Positions 35,456-42,807 of a DNA stretch of 64,000 nt are shown one piece after another. Both the position numbers and the translations under genes were made by a program. The stretch spans positions 1 to 64,000 of the forward strand of contig QMRB01000001.1 of NCBI GenBank assembly GCA_003649185.1, in the 5' to 3' direction. The notes beneath the pieces are model-generated. The model was not told the origin of the DNA, made no database searches, and saw only the letters and a program-made list of their open reading frames with translations. Positions within the stretch are counted from its first letter, which is position 1, and the number at the start of each line of letters is the position of its first letter. The DNA is from Thermoproteota archaeon (lineage in GTDB: Archaea > Thermoproteota > Methanomethylicia > Culexarchaeales > B10-G16).

Positions 35456-35770
35456 CTATTTAAAATATTGAATTATTATCTTCATAGCTCTATTAAAATC
35501 TTTAAGAAAATTCAATCCCTTCTCTGTAAGTTTAATTCCAAGGGAACCCCACTCTATTAAATCTAAATATGATAATTCCAGTAGACGTTCCTTCAACCGT
35601 TTAGATGACAGATTTGACCTATACATTACATGGGTGAATTTAGCCCATCCATTGCCTCCTCTACCACTACAATCCAATATTGCATTTAAAATATCTACAT
35701 ATACTATTAATCTGTCCCTTCTGCCGAGAAATAATTTCTCTCTAATGAAATCCGTTTTCTCTCTATGCAT
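35456..35770 (-). CDS. Winged-helix transcription regulator, archaeal
   Basis: A 104-residue one-domain DNA-binding protein. The pattern RLIVYVDILNAILD, then FTHVMYRSNLSSKRLKERLLELSYLDLIEW, then GIKLTEKGLNFLKDF matches the small archaeal wHTH family related to ArnR/COG3432 regulators. It lies next to the ruined secretion-type gene at 35875-37010, as if it once regulated a nearby surface-structure locus. Targets unknown. The call of a DNA-binding domain is firm, the biological role not. Confidence 0.75.
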   Translation of the reverse strand: MHREKTDFIREKLFLGRRDRLIVYVDILNAILDCSGRGGNGWAKFTHVMYRSNLSSKRLKERLLELSYLDLIEWGSLGIKLTEKGLNFLKDFNRAMKIIIQYFK

Positions 35771-35874
35771 GTTATGCAGCCTCCGTTGAGCATGATTTCA
35801 CAATATAAATTGTTAAAGGAATTAATAATGATGATTTTTGGAAAAAATTGAAAAATATATGAATATGATTTCGG

Positions 35875-37010
35875 TCAAATTGGAGCCTCCAACTGGAACA
35901 TTGAGAACACGTTTCCTATTAGGAGATTTCCCACGATCCATGTGACGCCGCTTATCAATAGCAAGATGGAATTGTAGAATAAGAAGACCCATTTAAAGCT
36001 TCCTTTAACTTCAACAATTGCCAGAGAATTTAAAGTTAAAATAAGAAAGACCAGTAGGGCATTTCCAAGTTGAATGAGATTCAAGGGTACAGTGTTGAAT
36101 GGAAAGTATGGGAGTGGCTGAAGAATATTCGTGAAGAATTTCATCAAGCCTGAAATGGTGACAAGCAGAAAAATGGTTATGAGCTGAAGAATTATAACGG
36201 TCATTTCAACCCCTTTAGCTGCTGAAAGCCTCCTCTTCCTAAACTCTAGGAAACGGATCACTACATTGAAGAGGGGTTTACAGGCTTTTAACGGTGGACT
36301 TCCACTTCTAAAAATATCTGAGAGTATACGGTTAAAGGTGAATATTAAATTTGAAGTGGATTCAATCCCCATTAGGAGAAGAGATCTTTCATAGATTATG
36401 CCGAGCAGAATCCATTTTAAAGTGTTTCTAGCCAATCTGTCCAGAGGACCCAGCTGAACATGTGTTGAATACTCCAGAGCAGACTTCATATTTAAAGTTG
36501 AAGATAAATTCTCTCCCAGAGACTTTAGAAAAGTGGGATAATATTCATCTAGGGTGAGAACGGATCTTTCAATTATATATGCAAGTAGACCTGGAATGAG
36601 AAGAACCGATCCTACAATCAAAAATACATAGAAGAAATCTTTTAGAAGAATGTAGATTAGGCAGCCTACCACACCGACACGGTATTATGGAGGGATCCGC
36701 CATGAAGATAGTCAGCACAGTTACAGTTAAGACTATGAAGACTGAGACACTTTTGAAAAGTGCTGAAGACTCCTCCAACAACTCTAAGAGACTCTAAGGA
36801 GCGAGTATAATATTCATAATATTCTTCTAAAATTGTAGACGCCTCCAACTCTAAGAAATCTCTTGGAACAGTTGTGGAGAAAGCTTCCATCATTCTTATT
36901 AGAATATTTTTAATGGCGGTTTAACGGTCTTTGCAACTTGGGATAAGGCTTTACTTATACCATACCCTATATCGATAGCTAAACCTCTAGTCGTCAAGAC
37001 TAGTGGAAAA
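35875..37010 (-). pseudogene. Decayed type II/IV secretion membrane protein (T2SF/TadC/FlaJ-like)
   Basis: The surviving frame 35875-36672 encodes about 265 residues with five or more membrane helices and a second T2SF domain (KSLGENLSSTLNMKSALEY, GLMKFFTNILQ). Upstream homologous pieces continue in other frames: GLAIDIGYGISKALSQVAK at about 36920-37000, MMEAFSTTVPRDFLELEAST at 36893 downward, and FKSVSVFIVLTVTVLTIF near 36750. At least three frame changes separate them, one at a run of five A near 36910 where a sixth A would restore frame. The start is missing. Homologues form the membrane platform of archaeal pili or archaella. It looks dead, though single-base errors in the assembly cannot be excluded. 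Confidence 0.7.
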
Positions 37011-37199
37011 ATGGATCTAATAGAATTGATGAAAAATAAGTTGTCTCAAAAGTATGGTGAAAAATTGCATGACATATTAACAGTCAGGGATGAAGAAAAT
37101 ATTTGGAAAATATTTGTTAAGGGGGAAAACCTGCTTTCAAAGAGTTTAAGTTTGCTGGATGAGTTTAGAGGAATAATGGAGGTTAAAGTTGGATATTGA
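37011..37199 (+). CDS. Small unknown protein, 62 residues
   Basis: Open frame for a charged, soluble protein starting MDLIELMKNKLSQKYGEKLH with a strand-like middle (NIWKIFVKGENLLSK). It lies at the edge of the broken secretion gene on the other strand. The preceding bases GTGGAAAA give only a weak ribosome site. It could be real or a chance frame; I see no family. Confidence 0.4.
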   Translation: MDLIELMKNKLSQKYGEKLHDILTVRDEENIWKIFVKGENLLSKSLSLLDEFRGIMEVKVGY

Positions 37200-37267
37200 A
37201 GAACCATTCATATACCTTGGTTTAATTTTCAAGCAAATATTGAGGTTATCGGTGATCAGGCATTTAT

Positions 37268-37467
37268 ATGTCCTTGGAGATTTTGGAGGATTATGAGGGG
37301 AAGATTGAGCAGAGCAGATTGGTGGAGATAAGTGGTTTTTCACCTTCAAAGGTTTCGAGGATTATCGACAATTTAGAGAAGATGGGATCGTTGAGTGTAG
37401 GAGGGAGGGGAAGGCTAAAGTTATCTCACTGACTCGACAATACTTGTTGGCAGATGAAAGATTATAA
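37268..37467 (+). pseudogene. Broken winged-helix (MarR-like) gene
   Basis: From the ATG at 37268 the frame reads a recognisable helix-turn-helix: EILEDYEGKIEQSRLVEISG, then FSPSKVSRIIDNLEKMG. It then leaves frame and stops at 37432. Adding one G to the GGG at about 37384-37386 would continue as IVECRREGKAKVISLTRQYLL to TAA at 37465-37467, the expected wing of such a domain. Upstream there is no longer coding segment, so the gene may also be truncated. A short HTH protein broken by one lost base is the simplest reading. Confidence 0.6.
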
Positions 37468-37692
37468 TGGTTCTATAAGCTTTACCTTGGCCTCCCTTAT
37501 CTCCGGTAATGATTCAGCCGCCTTCTTCACATTTATAACCAAATATTTTGCCAGTGGACATATAAATGATGGAACTGTTAAGGTCATCGTTATTTCAGCT
37601 TCATCTCCTTCAACCTTAACATTCTTTATCAATCCCATGTCAACCACGTTAACTCCAACTTCAGGATCAATTACCTTCCTCAACTTTTCCAT
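37462..37692 (-). CDS. DUF59/MIP18 (PaaD/SufT-like) Fe-S assembly protein
   Basis: A 76-residue domain with the family core KVIDPEVGVNVVDMGLIKNVKVEG and the conserved cysteine in VPSFICPLAKYLV. The family helps mature Fe-S proteins, consistent with Fe-S genes 3-6 kb away, though they are not adjacent. Upstream, MPNEIEKK at 37720 downward with its own AGGGTGA would join this frame if a run of six A held seven, so the true N-terminus may be longer or the gene slightly damaged. The C-terminus is also short for the family. Confidence 0.75.
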   Translation of the reverse strand: MEKLRKVIDPEVGVNVVDMGLIKNVKVEGDEAEITMTLTVPSFICPLAKYLVINVKKAAESLPEIREAKVKLIEPL

Positions 37693-37774
37693 AATTTTTT
37701 CTCAATTTCATTTGGCATCGAATCACCCTTAGTAAGTGGTTAGGGAATACTGCTAAATAAATTATGTTGAAACG

Positions 37775-40642
37775 CTACCAGAACATTCTTCTCAAAACTT
37801 TTCTCTCAAGCTCACTTATCTTCTCATAGAATGCGTCGGATTCCCGTCCATATCTCTCCAATATGGATTCTACATCTCTTGCCTTCAACCTTCTCCCTGC
37901 AAGTGCAATTGCAGCTAGTTTACCATATTTCTCGATCAGTTCAGCCTGTTTTAACGCTTCCTTCATTATTGAAGATTCTTCAGCTGTAAGTTTCAAACCC
38001 TTCTTCTCAGCGATCTTTTTGACAGTTCTTTCATCCTCATTTAAAGCTGCAAGTCTCCTCGACCCGCATTTGGGGCATCTAGGTTTACCTGGAAGGTCAA
38101 TGATTCTTATAGGTTTCCACCAGTCAAAGCAGTCGGTGCACAGGAATATGCGAACTTCATTTAGCAGTCTTGCTTTAGTCGCTTCAACCAGTATTCTTCG
38201 AAGCCGTTCAGGTGGAATTATCTCCGTCTTCATAGATAACTTTTCCATCCCTATCCTTGAGAGAGGGGATAGTTCCACTGATTCTAAAGCCTCAATTTTT
38301 ATTTCATTGGAGGATATTTTGTCGGCGAAATCTTTTATAGCATTAATATCCACATCTGTAGATAAATATTCTTTTAAAGCTTCCTCGAAGATCACGGTGC
38401 CTTTAAACATGTCGATTAAACGTCTAATACTCATGCTTGTCGTATCTGCCCATTTCGCCAATGCACCAAACCTTCTTGCAACATGAATTAATCTTCTCTT
38501 AAAGAGACCTGACCTCTCTGCAAGTTTAACTATCATTGAATCTAAATCTAAATTTGAAAGTTTCCTCAAAATTTCCACTACATCTTCAATTTTAACTGTT
38601 CTAGATGCATGGATAACTACTCTGTATGGGTCTTGCTGTACACCTACTGAGTGTCCTAGGATTTCTGCCAATAAATCGGCCAGGATTCTTGCAAGCGCCC
38701 TGTTGGCTAATGTGCCTAAATGGGTGTGTATTATGAGGAATTCCTCCCATTTCTCTACGAGCACTCTCTTATCAGTGGGTACGGGGATTCCTAATCTTAC
38801 ATGTTCCTCTACTTCTTTCAAAGCTTTCCTAAAGGTTTCTTCATCTGCAGGATATTTATCTGATAATTCACGTATAATTTCTTTGAGAGTTTTATTTTGA
38901 GCAAGCTTCAATTCCACATAGCCTCTGAGCTTCCCCACCTCTCTTGCCACTTCTAAAGGTACTGGAATTTCCTCTCCCACCCAGCTTGGTATTGCACCTG
39001 TAGGGTCTTCCACAGAGCTAACGTAAATTTTATCTCCTATAACTTCTCTAATTTTCCATACGCTTCCTCTGAAGATGAATTTTCTACCTGGATCTCCATA
39101 TTCAGCTACGAATACTTCGTCTAAAACGCCGAGTGGAACATTGTCTTCAGAATTTATTACAAGATAGTTTTTGACGTCAGGTATCATGGATAATTTGTCG
39201 AAGAAGTATTCGTAAAGTGCTCTTCTATTCCGCGGGGAAAGTACAACTTTATCTTCGAAAGAGGCCCAGAGAAATCTTGGATAACGGGTATGCATGTAAG
39301 TTAAAACTTTAATCAAGTCTTTTTCATTTAAACTTCCATATGGATATGCTCTGCTGTAAAGCTCTAAAATCTCGTTAAAATACCATCGCTTTCTAAGCAT
39401 GAGAAGGGCAGCTATTTGATGGCATAATACGTCGTATGGTTTTTCGGGGATTTTAAGAGGCTCTAACTCTTCATTTAAGGCTTTTCTACATATGACTAGA
39501 GCTTCAAGCGTATCATCTGGATCTGAAGTTATTATGACACCTTTAGCCATCAAGCCGATTCTATGGCCTGCTCTTCCAACTCTCTGTATAAGTCTTGTAA
39601 CCTGTCTGGGAGACATGTATTGAATTACTAAGTCTATATGTCCAACATCGATTCCAAGTTCAAGAGACGAGGTACATACAAGTCCCTTTAAATCTCCATC
39701 TTTCAATCCCCTTTCAGCAGCTATTCTCGACGGTTTAGAAAGGGAGCCGTGATGAATGCTTATGGGGAAATTTATATCCCAAACTTTAAATCTTGAAGAT
39801 AAAACTTCCGCTATCGCCCTGGTATTTACGAAGAGAAGTACGGATCGATATTTTTCCATCAAATGTCTTATCAGTCTAAGCCTGCTTGCAACTTCCGGAT
39901 GCGTATATAATTTTGCCGCCAGTTCATAATCGGCTGGTTCTGGAGATGGATAGATAACCTTTAATTTCATAGTTCTTGCAACTGGAACTCTAACTATTTT
40001 AACTGGTCTTCCAATTCCGACTAGAAATCTTCCAATAGCTTCAGGTGTACCGATAGTCGCCGATAAACCTATAATTTGGAAGTCTCTGCTAACAATGTAT
40101 CGGAGACGTTCCAAAGCCAATGTTAACTGTGATCCTCTCTTATCTTCGGCAAGCTCATGCACTTCATCGATGATCACCCATCTAAGCTGCAATAAATGTC
40201 TTCGGAGAACTCTTCCTGAAAGAATTGCCTGTAAAGTTTCAGGAGTAGTTATTAATAGATCTGGCGGACTTCTAGCCTGTGAAGCTCTCTCGGATTGCGC
40301 AGTATCCCCATGCCTCACTGCAACTTTAATATCCAGTTCATTTCCCCACCACTCGAATCTTTCAAGCATATCTCTATTTAAAGCTCTTAAAGGTGTAATG
40401 TAAAGTATCTTTATTCCCGGATTTCTAGCAGATTCAATGAACATGCTGAATACAGGTAGCAGGGCAGCTTCAGTTTTACCTGACGCTGTAGGTGCTATTA
40501 GAAGAACATTTTCACCTTTAAGAATTAATGGTATGCTACTATTCTGAGGTTCTGTGGGTTTATGGAATCCTCTCTTAACCAAAGCCCTCCGAATAGGTTT
40601 GGATAATAGTTTGAATGCTCCCTCTAAACCATACTCATCCAA
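37775..40642 (-). CDS. lhr: Lhr-type ATP-dependent DNA helicase
   Basis: Superfamily 2 helicase of 955 residues for DNA repair or recombination. Motifs in order: Q-motif region HKPTEPQNSSIPLI, Walker A APTASGKT, TTPETLQAIL, DEVH box VIIDEVHELAEDKRG, SATIG (motif III), and HHGSLSK, SSLELGIDVG and QRVGRAGHR of domain 2. It then has the Lhr winged-helix and beta-barrel core. Near the C-terminus a zinc site CTDCFDWW...CPKCG (around residue 850) and a helical tail are present. Length and order match archaeal Lhr core proteins. Confidence 0.94.
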   Translation of the reverse strand: MDEYGLEGAFKLLSKPIRRALVKRGFHKPTEPQNSSIPLILKGENVLLIAPTASGKTEAALLPVFSMFIESARNPGIKILYITPLRALNRDMLERFEWWGNELDIKVAVRHGDTAQSERASQARSPPDLLITTPETLQAILSGRVLRRHLLQLRWVIIDEVHELAEDKRGSQLTLALERLRYIVSRDFQIIGLSATIGTPEAIGRFLVGIGRPVKIVRVPVARTMKLKVIYPSPEPADYELAAKLYTHPEVASRLRLIRHLMEKYRSVLLFVNTRAIAEVLSSRFKVWDINFPISIHHGSLSKPSRIAAERGLKDGDLKGLVCTSSLELGIDVGHIDLVIQYMSPRQVTRLIQRVGRAGHRIGLMAKGVIITSDPDDTLEALVICRKALNEELEPLKIPEKPYDVLCHQIAALLMLRKRWYFNEILELYSRAYPYGSLNEKDLIKVLTYMHTRYPRFLWASFEDKVVLSPRNRRALYEYFFDKLSMIPDVKNYLVINSEDNVPLGVLDEVFVAEYGDPGRKFIFRGSVWKIREVIGDKIYVSSVEDPTGAIPSWVGEEIPVPLEVAREVGKLRGYVELKLAQNKTLKEIIRELSDKYPADEETFRKALKEVEEHVRLGIPVPTDKRVLVEKWEEFLIIHTHLGTLANRALARILADLLAEILGHSVGVQQDPYRVVIHASRTVKIEDVVEILRKLSNLDLDSMIVKLAERSGLFKRRLIHVARRFGALAKWADTTSMSIRRLIDMFKGTVIFEEALKEYLSTDVDINAIKDFADKISSNEIKIEALESVELSPLSRIGMEKLSMKTEIIPPERLRRILVEATKARLLNEVRIFLCTDCFDWWKPIRIIDLPGKPRCPKCGSRRLAALNEDERTVKKIAEKKGLKLTAEESSIMKEALKQAELIEKYGKLAAIALAGRRLKARDVESILERYGRESDAFYEKISELERKVLRRMFW

Positions 40643-40713
40643 ACTTGAACCTCGCGAAGATTAAATAACAGGAATTATGGATGAAACAATTTAATTGTAA
40701 AGATTAACTTGAA

Positions 40714-40878
40714 TTATGATTTATTCTTCTTAATGAACAACGTGTATCCGCAGAAGCCGCAGGCATATCTATCTCCATGAAAAGCCATAACCCTTTTACA
40801 TCTTGGACAAAGCTTTCTCTTTAAGATTATCTTGCCAGTGGAGTAGTCGTATTCATATAATTGATGCCTCCTAACCAT
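40714..40878 (-). CDS. rps27ae: 30S ribosomal protein S27ae
   Basis: A 54-residue zinc-ribbon ribosomal protein, archaeal and eukaryotic S31/S27ae type without ubiquitin. The sequence begins MVRRHQLYEYDYSTGKIILK and has the four ligands CPRC and CGFC, the latter in YACGFCGYTLF. The start has AAGGTG 8 nt upstream. In many archaea it lies beside rps24e and the Kae1 gene; here it stands alone between lhr and a hydrolase gene. It is easily missed because of its size. Confidence 0.9.
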   Translation of the reverse strand: MVRRHQLYEYDYSTGKIILKRKLCPRCKRVMAFHGDRYACGFCGYTLFIKKNKS

Positions 40879-40988
40879 TATTCACACACCTTCATAGCTT
40901 AACCAGTTTAAACTTAAAAAGTTTACGTGAAATCGGCGCTACATTAAATAATTAAGTTAGAGAAACCTAATTATAGTTGGGAAAAACG

Positions 40989-41666
40989 ATGCAAGCACAC
41001 ATAGTGATTAAAAGGAAGGGAAATGTTGAGCTTTGCGGTGTGATAAGCTACGGTATAAGCTCAAATGTATATATTTTAAGGGATGGAAAATCGGCTTTAA
41101 TGGTTGATTCAGGTTACGGTCCACCCTACTCGAATATGCTTGAATCGCTGAAAAAATTAAATATCAAAGTGGATGAAATAGAGAAGATACTTTTAACCCA
41201 TAGGCATAGAGATCATATAAACGCTGTGAAACAGATATTTGAAGAAAACAGAGATATTAAAATATATGTTCATAGAGGCGATGCAGAGGTTGTTCAAAAA
41301 AAATTGAAATTGGATAGGGATAAGCTGATAAAAATATCGAATGGAGGCAAAATTGAACTGAAAAATATAACTGTTAAGGCGATATATACGCCCGGCCATA
41401 CGGTGGGCAGTTTAAGCTACATATGGGAAGATGTTCTTTTCAGCGGTGACCTAGTGTTCGCCAATGGAATGTATGGTAGAACCGATCTTCCGACAGGTAA
41501 CATTACAAGACTCGTTGAAAGTTTGGAGAAAATAAATAAAATGAATTTCAGAGAGCTTCTCCCAGGACATGGAGAAATAATTTTGAGAGATGCAAAGATG
41601 CATGTGAAGGCTGCTTTAAGAAATGCAAGATTAAAGGTTAAAAGAAAGCAGATAGAAGTGAACTGA
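40989..41666 (+). CDS. Metallo-beta-lactamase-fold hydrolase
   Basis: A 225-residue MBL-fold protein with the di-zinc motif HRHRDHIN (normally HxHxDH), the third histidine in TPGHTVGSLSYIW, Asp in LFSGDLVF, and a final LLPGHGEII. The short glyoxalase II-like layout suggests a small-molecule thioesterase or similar hydrolase; the substrate is not identifiable. ATG 40989 is taken, with an in-frame TTG 12 nt earlier as the alternative. Confidence 0.87.
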   Translation: MQAHIVIKRKGNVELCGVISYGISSNVYILRDGKSALMVDSGYGPPYSNMLESLKKLNIKVDEIEKILLTHRHRDHINAVKQIFEENRDIKIYVHRGDAEVVQKKLKLDRDKLIKISNGGKIELKNITVKAIYTPGHTVGSLSYIWEDVLFSGDLVFANGMYGRTDLPTGNITRLVESLEKINKMNFRELLPGHGEIILRDAKMHVKAALRNARLKVKRKQIEVN

Positions 41667-41726
41667 AAATTCTTTTAAGAATCTTTAAAAGCATTTATCC
41701 ATATTTTAAATTGAAGGTGTAGAGGA

Positions 41727-42791
41727 ATGGAGATTAAGGAAATTCTTTTAAACCTCATAAAAACTCCGAGTGTTTCAGGATTCGAAGAGAACACCGCTAA
41801 GAAAATTATGAAAATATATGGTGAACTTGGATTGGAAGTTGAAGTTGATGTTATGGGAAACGTCATTGGAAAGAGAATTGGAAGAGATGAACCTAAAATA
41901 ATGTTTGCAGCCCACATGGATCAAATAGGATTAATAATATCATATATTGATAAAAATGGATATCTATATTTTAAGCCGAGAGGCTTTGATAGGAGAATAC
42001 TCTATGGAATGAAAGTCATGGTTCATGGAAGCAGAGGAAGTATTATTGGAGTTATAGGGGCGAAGCCTGCACATCTAGTTAAGCCTGAAGAAAGGGATAA
42101 AGCTGTTAAGGTTGAAGAGATGGCTATTGACATTGGAGCTGAAAGTAAAGATGAAGTTCTCGAGATGGGAATTAATCTCGGAGCTATTGCAACACCGATA
42201 TTGGAGGCATATTTACTGGGGAAAGGGGATAAAATGATGGGTGTGGGACTTGACGATAAGGCTGGAGTTGCATCGATAATAAGAGCCATCGACCTGCTAA
42301 AAGGAGAGGAATTATCTTCCACAGTATATGCGGTTGCAACCACCCAGGAAGAGGTTGGACTTAGAGGAGCTGTTACAGCCACATATAATATACATCCACA
42401 TATAGGTATAGCTATAGATGTCACCCATGCATCCTCGTATAATGTGTCTGAAAAGAGGGTTTCTGGAATAAGGATAGGAGGCGGACCTGCAATAGGTGTT
42501 GGACCAAACTTCCATCCGAAATTAACGGAGCTGATAATGGATATCTGTAAAAGCGAAAATATACCATACCAAGTGGAACCCATTTTGGGAGCCAGTGGAA
42601 CAGATGCATGGGCGATACAGGTGAGTAGGGGAGGAGTTGCAACAGCATTAATTTCAATACCGCTCAGATATATGCACTCACCAGGAGAGGTAATTTCAAT
42701 AGTAGATGTGGAGAATATAGGTAAACTTCTCGCGGAGATAGTTAGAAGATTTAACGAAGTAGAATGGAGGAAAATATTAAGAAGAATTTGA
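41727..42791 (+). CDS. M42 family metallo-aminopeptidase
   Basis: Cytosolic di-zinc aminopeptidase of 354 residues, often a dodecameric TET complex. Metal and catalytic motifs: AHMDQIG, GVGLDDKAGVAS, TTQEEVGLRGA (catalytic Glu-Glu), IAIDVTHAS, and the late MHSPGEVISI histidine. Length fits the TET/FrvX group. It removes N-terminal residues from peptides released by the proteasome. AAGGTGTAGAGG lies just before the ATG. Confidence 0.92.
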   Translation: MEIKEILLNLIKTPSVSGFEENTAKKIMKIYGELGLEVEVDVMGNVIGKRIGRDEPKIMFAAHMDQIGLIISYIDKNGYLYFKPRGFDRRILYGMKVMVHGSRGSIIGVIGAKPAHLVKPEERDKAVKVEEMAIDIGAESKDEVLEMGINLGAIATPILEAYLLGKGDKMMGVGLDDKAGVASIIRAIDLLKGEELSSTVYAVATTQEEVGLRGAVTATYNIHPHIGIAIDVTHASSYNVSEKRVSGIRIGGGPAIGVGPNFHPKLTELIMDICKSENIPYQVEPILGASGTDAWAIQVSRGGVATALISIPLRYMHSPGEVISIVDVENIGKLLAEIVRRFNEVEWRKILRRI

Positions 42792-42807
42792 GAGATGAGT
42801 GATCTAA

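Noticed and set aside
36660-36950. Possible introns or programmed frameshifts in the T2SF-like gene
   Set aside because: The frame changes are of one base each without BHB structure or a slippery heptamer with pseudoknot; decay is simpler.
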